DNA of 64,000 bases from NCBI RefSeq assembly GCF_017591425.1, contig NW_024467104.1:4215001-4279000 (forward strand), written 5' to 3'. The first letter of the stretch is position 1, and each line of letters opens with the position of its first letter. This document shows, piece after piece, positions 45,590 to 57,400 of this stretch. The position numbers and the translations under genes are program-made. Source of the DNA: Ochotona curzoniae. Lineage: Eukaryota > Chordata > Mammalia > Lagomorpha > Ochotonidae. The notes below the pieces were generated by a model, which saw only the letters and a list, made by a program, of their open reading frames with translations, was not told the DNA's origin and made no database searches.

Positions 45590-46405
45590 GAGTTTTTTTT
45601 ATTTCATCCATAGTTCCTGGCTCACAAGTCCCATAGCCTGTTCCCTAAGTGGCTGAAGCAGGAAGAGTACCTTTGTTAAAACATTTGTCCTTTTGTCCTT
45701 GTGGCTAGCAATAACTTAGAACAGTGGGGAAAGTCTGTAATAAACTCTTTCAGATACCTGTGAACTTGGGTTAATGAGGCAGTCTTTGGAACTGGTCGCT
45801 AAATAGCCCCGGGCACCAATCTGGCCTCCAGGGATTGGAACTTAAAACCTCACTTCCCAGCCTCCAGGGAGAGAAGGTGGGTTCAAGGGTTGAGTAGCTC
45901 TCCAATGGCCAGTGACTTGGTTGGTCCAGTTTTCATAAGGCAGCTTCTATGCAAATCCAGAAAGCACTGCTCAGGCTTCCAGAGGGCCAAATGCGTGGAG
46001 ATTCCTGGAGGGGGATGCTGGGGAATGGGCCTGGAAGCCCCTCATCCCTTACCCCATATCTGCTCTATGCAGCTCTCATCTGGCCTTTTTTTTTTTCCAG
46101 CATCCTTTGTGCTATCTTTACACTATACCGGGAAGTGTAAATGTTTGCTTGGGTTCGGTGAGCTGTTCTAGCAGATTAAATAGCACAGCCCCAGGAGGGG
46201 ACTGTGGCAATCTCAATTTATAGCCAGTGGGTCAGAAACCCGATTGGCATCTTTAACTTGCCACTGGGATCTGACCTTGTCTCCTGGTGGATGGTGGACA
46301 TCCAGCTCATGTTCTTGGCAGAACTGCTTGTTTGGTGTGTGCAGAAACCCGTCTCCACTCCAGCACATTTAGTCTTCTGTGTTGTTGAGTGAGAGGAGGG
46401 GAGCA
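45589..46405. other. TMEM109 intron 1, no feature recognised
   Basis: No gene or repeat family identified. Confidence 0.4.
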
Positions 46406-46741
46406 GGACCCGGCATGATAGCATAGTGGTTAAGGTCCTCGCTTTGCACTCACTTGAATCCCATATGGGTGCCAATTCTAATCCCGGCGGCCCGCTTCCC
46501 ATCCAGCTCCCTGCTTATGACCTGGGAAAGCAGTAGAGGACAGCCCAAAGCCTTGGGACCCTGCGCCCGTGTGGAAGACCTGGAAGAGCTCCTGGCTCCT
46601 GGCTTTGGATGGGCACAGCACCGGCCGTTGCGGCCTCTTGGGGAGTGAATCATCGAATGGAAGATCTTCCTCTCTGTCTCTCCTCCTCTCAGTATATCTG
46701 CCTTTCCAATAAAAACAAATAAATCTTAAAAAAAAAAAAAA
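46406..46741 (+). mobile_element. CSINE, young (TMEM109 intron 1)
   Basis: gacccggcatgatagcatag head, attctaatcccggcggcccg, tggctcctggctttggatgg, gtgaatcatcgaatggaaga, aataaatctt and a poly(A) tail. GGGAGCAG occurs just before the head and just after the tail, a probable short target duplication. Confidence 0.92.
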
Positions 46742-47057
46742 GTACGGGAGCAGCTGAATGTGGGACCTGTGCTTTGCCCTATGTACTTTGACTTTGAGTG
46801 AATTTGGGATTTGGAAGCTAAAGCTTGGGTTCAAATCTTGGCCTTTCTACTTCTCAGCCCAGTGACTTTTAACTTCTCTTGATTCTTCTTATCTGTCCCA
46901 ATAGGGTGAGGAGGAGTAAAATAGCCACTTCTTGTGACGGTCCTTCAGGGACAATGACAGATGCTCAGTTACTCTTGTTTGAGCATATAACCAATCACTT
47001 TACCTTACCCTCATTTTATGGTGGCAATCCTCCCTGTCTGTGCTAGCCCCAAGTGGC

Positions 47058-47352
47058 TTTTTTTTTAAGATTTATTATTGTTGGACAGGCAGATTTACAG
47101 AAAGACCTTCCGTCTGCTGGTTCACTCCCTAAATGGCTGCAACAGCCTGAGCTGAGCCAATCTGAAGCCAGGAGCCAAGAGCTTCTGGGTCTCCCATGTG
47201 GATGCAGAGTCCCAAGGCTTTGGGTCATCCTCGACTGCTTTCCCAGGCCACAAGCAGGGAGCTGGATGGGAAGTGGAGCCGCTGGGATACAAATCCATAT
47301 GGGATGCTGGTGCTTGTAAGTAGAGGATTAGCCAATTGAGTCATCACCCCAG
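47058..47352 (-). mobile_element. CSINE, reverse (TMEM109 intron 1)
   Basis: tttttttaagatttattatt start, gtctgctggttcactcccta, ctttcccaggccacaagcag, gaagtggagccgctgggata, catatgggatgctggtgctt. Confidence 0.92.
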
Positions 47353-47368
47353 TCTCTCCCTCCCCACC

Positions 47369-47770
47369 TGCCGGAATCCAATTCCAGCCAAGTTCGGAAC
47401 TCGCGAAGGGGCGAAGGGTGCGTGGATGAGGCGCAAAGAGAAAAAACAGTGGACCACTACAATTTCATGATCATAATGGATAATGTGGGGAAAGCTGTCC
47501 GTTTTATTTAGACAGAAACAGTAAAACTCTGGCTCAGACTCATGGTCAAGTGGGTGTTTCTAAGGATAATTCTGCCATTTGTTTTACCTAAAAACAATAG
47601 AAGTTCCTCCTTCTACAACTCAATTTTGTATCACAAAGGAGAACCTAAAGATCAAGGAAAGAATGAAGTCCTAAGTACAGGACCTCTGATTAGCATAAGG
47701 TCAATGGGACAGCCAAGACAGAATGAATAATAGAAGGTCATTTTGCAAGACATTATTATTGACATTAACC
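47369..47770 (-). mobile_element. Probable LTR fragment (ERVK/IAP-like U5 end)
   Basis: Read on the minus strand: AATAAA (complement of tttatt near 47501), then a stretch resembling a betaretroviral-type R/U5 and an end ..TTCCGGCA at 47369. The other border is not clear. No viral protein is encoded in it. Confidence 0.4.
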
Positions 47771-48199
47771 TCCAAGCTCACATTGGGTAAAAAGCCAACT
47801 CCACAGTGGCAAACAATGCCTGAATGGATTGGAATTCTTCTGTAGGGCTGTCCTGTGTCCATGCAAAGGAAGGTGGAGCTGCATTCAGGTGGTTGTAGAG
47901 ATATCTGCTGGGCCCTGCCATACAAGGGGAAAGTTCCTTGTGGCCCTCTCTGCAGTGGAACAATGCTCTGCACACCTTCGTGTCCCCCACATCCACTGCA
48001 CGGACCCCAACACCCACACACACACAAAGCGACTTTTTATACTAGTTTTATCTTTTGCATTTCACTTTATTTTTTTCCCCTCTTGTGTCTGCATGAGGCG
48101 GAGACAGGGCCACTCTGTGTTGTCAAACTACACTGGAACCCAGATCGTACAATCTGACGATACCTTAGAGATGCTGATGTAGGGAAGACTGTTCCAAGG

Positions 48200-48780
48200 G
48201 TGTTATTTCAATGGTTTTGATAGTTCTGAGACACTGATGGATTCATTGTACCAGGACTGAGAAAATCTTTCCAAGGTCTGTTGGCTGACCAAATCCACCT
48301 TAGTGCATCCAGAGACCCAGGAATATGTTGCAAAGTTTGGCCAGCAGAGTGGTCCAACTGGTTTTATTCTCTCTCCTCTGCCAAAGCCCTCAGTGTCCTC
48401 TACTGGCTTAGGGGAGCTGGCTGTCCACTGCATAGGCATCAGCAACCGAGGAGACCCAATCCCGATACCTGCACTCCATATATTGTGCTTTTCCCTATGG
48501 CTGGTGTTTGAGTCCATCTAGTTGGGGAGTCCTCCAAGAAACCTCAACTGGAGTGACAATGGAGTTGACTCTTATGTGCGCCAGCCAGTGCAGGGTCAGG
48601 TGTGATGTGTCACCTGCACCAGCCAATGCACATACTGGTGGATGCAGCTAGCTGCCTGGTCAGTTTCACCCATAGACCCAGGCTTCCTGCACAATAGCAG
48701 GTGCCACAGCCAAACTGGGGCAACCTCCAGTAACCCCCACTAGGCCCACTCCCAGCTTCAGTATCTGACATGTATTGCAG
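48200..48780 (-). repeat. Interspersed repeat module (probable lagomorph L1 5' region), copy B
   Basis: Homologous to 16380-16925 in the same orientation. On the minus strand an open frame runs 48517-48203 and aligns with the frame of the other copy, for example at QWTA, EDT and VD.VSQ...E.F. Upstream on the same strand lies the monomer array at 48780-49720, giving the arrangement monomers then leader expected of an L1 5' end. Confidence 0.6.
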
Positions 48781-49720
48781 CTTAGTTTGGTCCATCCCAC
48801 ATCTCATCTGACTCTCGTGCATACTTCTGGGTGCTTAGCTGAACCTGACCCACCCCCATCTGTGGCTCACATGCCCACCAGCAAGAGCTGCAGCCCAGCA
48901 GGGAAGTGCCCACAGTTCCCCCTACCAAGCTTGTTCCCAGCCCTGGATCTTACTGTGGTCCAACCTGACATGATTATTACCCAGTCCTAGCACTTGCCAG
49001 CTGGTCGCAGCCTAGCCTGGCTAGCCTGCTCCCAATCTGCCTATCATGCATGCTGGCAGGTGTAGCATCCTAGCCCAGCCTGGGTCACCCCCAGACTGGC
49101 TCATCCCCAGTCTCAACTATCACGCTCACCAATGGAAACAGCAACCCAGTTAAGGGAGTTCTCAAAGTTCCTCTACCAGGCTCACTCCCAGCCCGGATTC
49201 TTGTGCATGCCAGCAGGTGCTGAGGCCCAGTCTGAGATGGCCCACCCCTTGTCTCAGCATTCACCAACAGGTACTACAACCTGGCTCAGTCCAGCCTGTC
49301 CCTAGTCCCAGCTCTCATGGGTACTATAGCCTACCTTCCGACCCAGCTCTCATGTGAACCAGTGGGTGCTACAGCCTTGCCTGCCCTGCTTCATACTCAT
49401 TCTGGCTCTCATTTAGTGCCAGTGGGTGCTAGAACCCAACCCAGCCAGGCCCAGCTTAGCCCACCAAACTCAGCCCACATGCCAGTGTGTGCTACAGCCT
49501 TGCCCATCCTGGTCTGTCCTCAGCCCCCACTCTCACACTTGCCAGTGGGAGTTGCAGCCTAGCAGGGGAGTCCCCAAAGTTTCCCTGCCAGGCCCATTCC
49601 CAGCCCCAGATCTTGCACATGCTAGAGGGTGCTTCAATCCAGCCTGGCACAGCCCATCTGCAGTCTCAGCTCTTGGCGGGGGTTGCCCACTCCCTGTCCT
49701 AGGTCTCCTGTGTATCAGCT
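48781..49720 (-). repeat. Degenerate ~60-bp tandem monomer array, reverse sense
   Basis: The core agtgggtgctacagcct and variants occur at 49361, 49421, 49484 and 49544 (spacings 60, 63, 60), with more diverged units upstream at ~48999, 49054, 49211, 49266 and 49316. The intervening sequence repeats 'cccagctctca'. It is the inverse of the array at 18645-19410. Confidence 0.7.
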
Positions 49721-50099
49721 TTATCTTAAGTAAATTATATACTCCTTGGGGCAGAGCCTTAGAGGTGCCCATAGCACCTAACACAGAGGGCTTCGGGTAG
49801 TTGGCCCACAGAGAGCTCTTCTTGTGCTTTAGAAGGGACTGAATAATGCTCACTACTTATATGTGTGTGGTGAGGAATGTGAAAGAGGACCCTCTAAATC
49901 AGATGACTAAGTACTTCTGACCTTGAAAGTCTCAGTTCCTCCTTTCTCAGCTAACAGCCCTTTCCTTCTTACTTTAGCTTGGGTGCTTGCTGGGGCAGGG
50001 GGAGAAGGTATTGGGGCAACTCAGAACCTGGGGAGTAGGTGTGTTTGCCGAGCCTGGCCTTCAGCTCTCACCCTGTGCCTCTCTCCTGGCAGATCCACT

Positions 50100-52154
50100 A
50101 TGGCAGGCTTGGGCAACAGTGCCCCATGGAGCAAGTGTCTGTTCAAAGCCTTCCTAATGGTCCTGGTGGCCATCCTCCTGCTTCACTCAGCCTTGGCCCA
50201 GTCCCATCGAGACTTTGGACCTCCAGGTCGGCAGAAGAGGGAGGCTCCAGTTGACCTCCTGACCCAGGTTGGTCGCTCCATGCGGGAAACACTGGATACC
50301 TGGATTGGGCCAGAAAACATGAACCTGATTTCAGAGGTAAGGAAAATGGTCTGTGTGACTGTGGCCATTAGAGGAAGATAAGAGAAGCTGTTGGTGACCT
50401 TGGCCCCGTATCTTCCCTGTGGTATACTCCCTGGTGTAGAGCCCAGATTCCCTGAAGAAGCCGGATACCACCTGCCTTTCGCCTCCTTTTTTGATTCATC
50501 CCCTTGGGCCTTTCCGATCCACCCCCATCCTACCCTGGCTTTTCCCTTTCTTTGCCAAAAAGGTTGGGACATGAGCCATTTGTATAATCCCATGCCATTG
50601 CGTGACTACAAAGTCTAACTTTGGCATAAAGCAAAATGTAAAAATTATTATTTTGGGATTTATTTATTTATTTAAAGACAGAGAAAGCTCTTCCATCCTC
50701 TGGTTTGGAATTCAGTCCAGCTCTCTGATGTTGGAATACTGGCATCACAGTGAGCAGCTTAACTTGCAGCGCCACAACCCCAGCCCACCCTCCCACCCCC
50801 CACCGCCCCGAGTCTCCAACAGGCACAGAATCAAAAGCCGAGTCCATGCCTTCAGCTGTAGGTGTGGGGCTGCTCTGCAGCTTCACCCCGGGTCATCTCT
50901 TCTATTCACTGCCATCTCCAGCCTAATGTCGTATCCCTTTGGTTGATCGTGCTGAAGGGCTAAGAGGGTCAACTACAAAATGGTTAAATATGGGGCCCCT
51001 GACAGACCTTGTTTCATTGAAATGTTTTAGCCCTTACAGATGTCCCTCATGTTCTTTCCTGCTATGTAGGGGACTGGCAGGACCCCAGTTTTTTAGGGTG
51101 ACAGGTAAAGGGATTTATTGATCCATACTCGCATAAGTGACACAAGTGCCTCTACTACTACCTCCAGAGTAGCCGAGCAAATTGGTTGGATTAGATCCCA
51201 GTTGTCCTGGGTTCCAATTCAGGATCTTCTGCCTGTCCCTGTGTCCTGGAAGGTGGGTGTGGAAGGGCCCCTTCAGCCAGACCCGGGAGCTCTAAACCTC
51301 TGCTCTGGGCCCACCACCTTGGCAGCAGAGCAGGCCGGACATGTTCCTGTAGCCTGGCCTGGACAGTGGGGGCCAGGCTTGGAGGAAGGAAGCATGGTGA
51401 CTTGTGGACTCGTCTCACCTAGTGCTGTTTCTGCAGACCCTGTCTCAGGCGATGTGGGCCATCTCCTCTGCCATCTCCGTGGCCTTCTTTGCTCTGTCTG
51501 GGATCGCTGCCCAGCTGCTGAATGCCCTGGGACTCGATGGTGAGTGCAGAGATCTGGCTAGCCAGCCAGAGCTGCCCTGCATTTCCCTGTGTGTGTGCGA
51601 GTTTACCTTTGTCAGGATTTAGCCCTTTTCCCTACATCTCCGGGAGACTCGGAGAACAGGCTCCCCCTGTGCTCAGCACCTCCCTCCTTGGGCCTCCCAC
51701 TCCCCTTTCCCCTTTGACACTTCTCTAGATTGCCTGACGCCATGTCTCTCCTCCTCTTCCAGGTGAACACCTGACCCAGGGCCTGAAGCTCAGTCCCAGC
51801 CAGGTCCAGACCTTCCTGCTGTGGGGAGCAGGGGCCCTCATCGTCTACTGGCTGTTGTCCCTGCTGCTCGGCTTGGTCTTGGCCTTGTTGGGGCGGATCC
51901 TGGGGGGTCTGAAGCTTGTCATCTTCCTGGTGGGCTTTGTGGCCCTGGTGAGGTCAGTGCCCGATCCTTCCACTCGGGCCCTGCTACTGCTGGCCTTGCT
52001 GACCCTGTATGCCTTGCTGAGCCGGCTCACAGGCAGCCGGGCATCCGGGGCCCAGCTGGAGGCCAAGGTGCGAGGGCTGGAGCGCCAGGTGGACGAGCTG
52101 CGCTGGAGGCAGAGGCGAGCGGCCAAGGGGGCTCGGAGCGTGGAGGAAGAATGA
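50100..52154 (+). CDS. TMEM109: Transmembrane protein 109 (mitsugumin-23), complete, 3 coding exons
   Basis: Multi-pass protein of endoplasmic/sarcoplasmic reticulum and nuclear membranes, reported to form a cation channel and to affect UV-induced cell death. Coding exons 50100-50336, 51437-51539 and 51763-52154 (732 nt, 243 aa, the same length as human). Exon 2 begins at 50093, so only seven untranslated bases precede ATG there; context cactATGg is good. Signal peptide ~1-33 ending HSALA, lumenal acidic/basic segment, hydrophobic spans ~86-110, ~131-157, ~165-180 and ~186-205, then a basic coiled-coil tail (~212-237) ending EEE. C-terminal half almost identical to human; the signal-peptide region and exon 2 are more variable. 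Stop at 52152-52154. Confidence 0.97.
50645..50785 (-). mobile_element. Truncated CSINE in TMEM109 intron 2
   Basis: gggatttatttatttattta start, agacagagaaagctcttcca, then a jump to tcagtccagctctctgatgt and gcagcgccacaaccccagcc. The middle is missing. Confidence 0.7.
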
Positions 52155-53132
52155 GGCAACCCCCCCAACGCCACCTTCGCCATACCAAAGAGCTGAGCTG
52201 TTCCAGGCTCGCGCAGCCTTCCCGCCGGCGGCCCCTGCCCATTTTGCCTGTCTGGGCCCCAGATGAGAGAGGAAAAGTATTGCTCTGTCCTCTGAGGGTC
52301 TCTCTCTCTCGGGCTGGCTCTCTTCAGCCGTTCTCTGCCCCAGCCAGCCCCAGCCAGGGCAGGTTGGAGTGGCCTCCCCTCTCGCCCAGCCTCTGCATCT
52401 GTTCTCAGCTCCCATCACTGCCATTGGTCTCCTGGTGACTAAACCAGCTCCCCCTGCCCCCCCTGCTGCTGCCTGCTGATGCTCTCCCAATCCCTGGACT
52501 TCTGCAGCTCCTCTTTGGCTAAGCCCAGCTCCTTCCCATTGTTCTCCTCCTTTCAGCCCTGCGTGCCCGCCAACCCACAGCCCCAACAGCCTGCTCCTGT
52601 CCTTTCCATTGCCCAGCTATAGGGCAGAGGCAGGGGCTGTTGGGGGGCGGCGGGAGCGGGTCCCCTGAGGCCCGTGGGACTTTGGGAAGATGTATGGGGG
52701 AGTCTTACAAGTGCCTTAATCCGAGCCAGCAGGGCCCTCTACTGCTTGCCCACTCAGTGCTGGACAGAGCAAAGCATGTGGAGTCGCTTTGTTGTTGGGA
52801 AGAAAGCAGTCTCTCAGCATCTCCACTCGACTGCTGCTTCCAAGGCTTGTGTCCGCCAGCAGGAAGCCGCAGTGGCCCGCCCCCTGTCCTGTGGGGATGT
52901 CAGCGCCCACCCTCAGTAAAGCAGCAAGGCTACCCCGCTGGCTGCCCCTCCCCACCGGAGTCTAGCACCTGCTGGTCGGAATCCACTTCCTTCTTGAAGT
53001 GGAAATGGGTTTCCTCTGCCAGGCCTGGCACACGCTGGGAGGGAGACATGCTCGGTTCTGACAATTAAGATTTAATGTGGAATCATGGCCGCAGTGATAT
53101 GTATTTTTTTTCCCAGCGCTTGGATGGTTTTA

Positions 53133-53138
53133 AATAAA
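53133..53138 (+). terminator. TMEM109: TMEM109 poly(A) signal, proximal
   Basis: AATAAA about 980 bases after the stop codon, closing a GC-rich 3' UTR (52155 to ~53160). Confidence 0.7.
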
Positions 53139-53166
53139 GTGCACGCTATTTTATTATCTTGTTCTG

Positions 53167-53172
53167 AATAAA
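53167..53172 (+). terminator. TMEM109: TMEM109 poly(A) signal, distal
   Basis: A second AATAAA 34 bases beyond the first, followed by gtctggattgctctcct. Either or both may be used. Confidence 0.65.
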
Positions 53173-53194
53173 GAGTATTTACTCAAAAAAGTCT

Positions 53195-53929
53195 GGATTG
53201 CTCTCCTGTCTCCCTCTGCTGACTGAGGAACCCGGTGCTGTAGCGTAGCTGCCTTCCCGACTTCTGCCGATAGGGGCGGTGTGCAGCTGGTAGATACAGA
53301 GGGAGCTGAAAAGATAGGCTGGGACCCACTACCTTCCCTCCTGGAGGGAGGATGTGGATGGAGGGCCTGGCCGCTGGGTCGCAGCCCTTGCTGGAAGCGG
53401 CCAGCGCCGTGGGAACCTGGATGTGTGGTCGCTGATGGGTGTCGCAGCCCGGAGAAGCGTTGCCGCTTTCCCTGCTCCCACTGGATTGCTTTTTGTACCC
53501 AGGGGATGGAATTTTTTTTTTTTGGAGGAGGCAGACTTGAGCCTCCCCCCTCCCCCCATAAGCTGCCCCCAGGGTTGCCAGTGTGCAAGCACATCTGTTA
53601 GGGACTTCCTTCAATGCTGCCTGGCAGGCATAGCTGGCAGGCCCCTGCTCCAGGCTTTCTCCAGGGAGCAGGGAGCTTGGCCAGCCCTTCCAGGGCTCCT
53701 GGGCCTCTCCCAGGGTGGGGCTGGGAAGCCAAGAGCCTTCCCTCCTAAAGGTGGCCCAGCGCTTTGCCAGGGCAGGCCCTGGTGCTTGTCATCTGGCTCT
53801 CTTTTTCTGCCCTAGCAGCTCCCTTCCCCTGAGTCTTTGAATTCTGGTTTTGATTCAGGTGTCAGATGCCTTTACAGGTGAGCTGCCTGTGACACAGAAG
53901 AAGTGGCTTTTTTCCTCCGTGGCCGAGAG
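53195..53929. other. Intergenic between TMEM109 and TMEM132A
   Basis: Includes a T10 run at ~53512-53521. The short gap (~1.1 kb from TMEM109 end to TMEM132A start codon) must hold the TMEM132A upstream promoter. No gene seen. Confidence 0.5.
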
Positions 53930-54470
53930 CTTCCGAGGGGGAGCCCATGGAGCTGGACACCGTGTGTCCCTCCTGGCTGAGGCGGGTCCCCCGGGAAAAG
54001 TCGAGGGGGGCGCTCTGGGGTTCGCGATCCGCGGGGCACTAGGACCCGGCGGGGCGGAGGGGGCAGCCCATGTGCTGCGCTCTGCTCCCTCCCATCCCAC
54101 AGCTCCCTCTCCATTGTCTGGGAACTGCAGCCGCGGGGCGGGCGCACGGGTTGGCGGCGGCGGGGACCCGGCTGGCTGGCTGGCCCGCGCGGGAGCGGGC
54201 GTGGGAGATGCCGCGCTGCACCACGGCCACCTGAGCCGTCCGCCTGGTTCCCGTCTTCCGCGGGAAGGATGTGCGCCGGGATGGCGGGGCGCGCGGCGGC
54301 GGCCCCCCGGGGGCCCTACGGTCCCTGGCTCTGCCTCCTGCTGGCCCTGGCCCTGGACTTTCGGAGAGGTCAGCCGGAGGGGAGGAGAGGGGCGGGGCGA
54401 GGGGCGGCAGGGCCTGGGCGCGGGCCGAGCAGGAGTGCTGTCCCGGAGCCTGGCGTCTTCGGGATCTCGG
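53930..54470 (+). promoter_or_regulatory. TMEM132A: CpG-island promoter and 5' UTR of TMEM132A
   Basis: CpG-dense block spanning the start codon (54269) and extending into intron 1, no TATA box. A CCGTCTTCCGCGGGAAGGATG stretch leads into the ATG. The start site probably lies between ~54000 and ~54200. Confidence 0.7.
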
Positions 54471-57400
54471 GCTGAGAGCCGGGTCACGTCGTTGCGCGCC
54501 CTCAGGGCTTCAAAGATTACCCCCCCCCCCCCACCTGAGGAACCTGACCCCGGCAGCCTGCCCCTATGGCTTCCTTCACTTCGCACCATCCGACAGCTCC
54601 CGAGCAAGGCTAGCCTGGCCCAGCGACTCTCCTCCGGATCTGCGCACACGTACCCTTGGCGTGTGTCCGCTCCGGCCGGGGCATCTAGCCGTGTGTCCCC
54701 TGTCCGAGGCGCGCCGGGGTCTCCACTGCATCCTGAAATGCCGAGCGTAGAGCTGCACTCCTCTGGCTCCTCGCTCCCCATCCCGTCCCCCCCGGCTGGT
54801 TCCCGGACGGGAAAGGAACGCAGTCCCTTTAGGCAGGGATTTGGCGAGCTGGTCCGCCTCCCTGCCCCAGGAGGAGCTCTCCGACCTTGGAGACTCCCGG
54901 GCTGGCCCCATCCTCTCTTCCGGAGCCCTGGTGGGGGTTATGCCCCTGATGGAAGGGGCAGCGACTTTCCTGTGCCTGAGGGTGGTGGTCGGACCTGGGG
55001 GTCTTAGGGGTGGGAGCGAAGTGATTGATGAGGGGTGGGTGGGAGGGGACAGTGAGGCTTTCTCTGCCCCCCTCCCCAGTCCTCCCCTGAAGCTGAGCTC
55101 TGGGTGATGGGAGTGCGTGGGAGCCAGGCTCCTGAGCTTCTGGTAATTACAGAGGCTGTGGAGTAGGAGAACCCGGGGCCAGGGGCTACCCCAGGGGGCA
55201 AGAGTCACTCACTTGTTACACTGGGGGGAGGGGCCAAAGGGAGCATCTCAGACACTTTCTCCTGGGGGCGGAGGTCAAGGAGGAGATTGAAACCGGTTCC
55301 CAGCCTCCCACAGCCCTGCTGTGTGGCCCGCTCTGGGCTGCTCTCAGCCACCTGCTCTCCACCCGGAGGGACCCCAGGGGAGCCCTAATAGCTGTTGCCA
55401 TAAAGAGAGGAGGAACGCCTGGGCAGGTCCATTAGGCGACTGCCAGCATCCCTGTTCCTGGCCGCCTGTGGAAAGCCTTCTCCGGCCCCAGGGTTACCCA
55501 ATGCCTGTTCTACAGGTGAGGAAAGCCAGGCTCGGGCATGGGGATGAGCAGCTGAGACCGAGGACAGGCCTCCACACTCCCAGGAAGTGCTCTCCCAGCT
55601 TGGGGAATTCCAGGATGAGTCAGACAAGCCCCCAGCTGATACACAGAGAACTGATCCAGAGGAAGCAGCAGCGAGGCCTGCACGGTCTTAGGCAGCTGTC
55701 TGCCTCATTCAAGCGGGCTTCTGGAGAAGGAAGCAGCTTTCCCTCTTGGTCTTGCAGGAGCGAGGCACAGTTGGGGGTGGGAGTAAGGGGCAGCCGGCAG
55801 GGTGGAGAGACAGGTGGTGGAGGGAGAGGCAGGGTAGTCTGGTGGGTGGTGCCTGGCTTGGCTCCCTGCTCTGAGACCACAGGCAGCCACCCTTAGCCTC
55901 AGCAGGACTAACAGTGGTGGAACCTGGTTCTCAGAGTTGTAGTAAGGAGAGAGCAATGGAGGCATGTAAAATGTTTCACGTAGTATCTGCTTACCGTTCA
56001 AAGAAGCTCATTACTATTGTTGAGTTCCAATACAGGCTCGGTGCTCCTTCGTCCTGAGGAGGGACTGTTTTGACTTCCTCCCCAGCCTTGTAGTTCCCAC
56101 CTTAACCCCAGGACAGACAAGTAGCTTCGAGGACCTCTCCAGCAGCCCCTCTGGTCCCACCGGTGCATCTTGGTACCCAGTCAGGGCAGGGGAAAGGGAG
56201 GGAGGTACAGCTGAAAAGATGGCGAGGCTTGATTTGGCAATGTCACGGTGTGTTGGAGGGGGTGGGGGGAGGGGTTAAAGGAGGAGAGGATGCCTAGCCA
56301 GGTTAGGTCAGATCCAGGTGCCAGGAAAGGGTGTCAGCGCCTACGAAACCCACCTCCTCACCATCTTGGACCACACAGACCCTGTGTGGGAGAGTACCAG
56401 GGACCAGTAGCATCCTGCCTCCGGAATGGCAGGGGGCTGTGTAGAGCAGACACTGAGAAGGCTGCGCTGCCGGGGAGCTTGCCAGGGAAGCGGCCAGGTC
56501 TGTGGATGGCGGCAGGAGTGGTTCGGCAGCTTGCATCTGGTCCTGCACTCAGATGCAAATCCTGACCATGTCCCATGTTATATGTAGAAGTCTCTGTGAG
56601 CGTTAGCTACATTGCCTGTGATGGGGGATCCCCCCCGCCAGTCTTTTTCTTGCTTGCCCACCACCCAGTGCTTCCGTTCAGCCCCTGCCAGTTCTGGAAC
56701 TGTCATCCTCTCTATCCCTTGTGCCTCACAGCGGGCTGTGACCAGGACCCCTCGGACCCCTTGTACCTGCCAGCAGCCCTGGAGCTCCTTGATGCCCCTG
56801 GGCACTTTCGTGTGCAGCAGCTAGGCCACTACCCACCAGCCAACTCCTCCTTGGGCTCACGTTCCGAGACCTTCCTACTCCTGCAGCCCTGGCCCAGGGC
56901 CCAGCCACTTCTCCGGGCCTCCTACCCGCCGTTTGCCACTCAGCAGGTAAGGTGGTGTGGGTGGCTGAGAGGGGTTCTAGGGGCTCCCAGACCCAGCCGT
57001 GCTCCCCTTTCCCAGCAGGCAGAAGCTCACACATGTAGCAGGTTTCTCCTGCCCAGCTGAGATTAGAAGCCTAGGGTTGTATTTTTGCAGATCTGTTCCC
57101 CCCGCCCCCACCTTCTTGCTTGATCATTCCTTGTTCTCTCTGCAGGTGGTCCCCCCTCGGGTCACTGAACCTCACCAACGGCCGGTTCCCTGGGACGTGC
57201 GGGCCGTTTCAGTGGAAGCCTCCGTGACTCCCGCACAGCCCCATGCACGTGTCCTGTTCCACCTCAAAGGGCAGGATTGGCCACCGGGACCTAGCAGCCT
57301 GCCATGTGCCCGGCTGCATGCCACCCACGATGCTGGCACTGCCCACCGAGCCTGCCGTTTCCAGGTAGGTGAGCTGGCCCTGCTGCTTGCTGCTGCTGCT

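Noticed and set aside
47701..48027. Minus-strand 108-codon frame as a gene
   Set aside because: It lies between an LTR fragment and the repeat module in a repeat-derived region. No recognisable protein or splice context.
51821..52438. 205-codon frame in the last TMEM109 exon
   Set aside because: A shifted-frame shadow of the true coding exon 51763-52154 that continues into the 3' UTR.
53855..54781. 308-codon open frame on the minus strand
   Set aside because: Complement of the same CpG-rich block. No start context, splice structure or recognisable protein.
53850..55007. 385-codon open frame on the plus strand
   Set aside because: It lies in the TMEM132A CpG island in a different frame from the real exon 1; GC-rich DNA lacks stops. 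The composition is Arg/Gly/Pro-rich with no domain, and a 308-codon minus-strand frame overlaps it.
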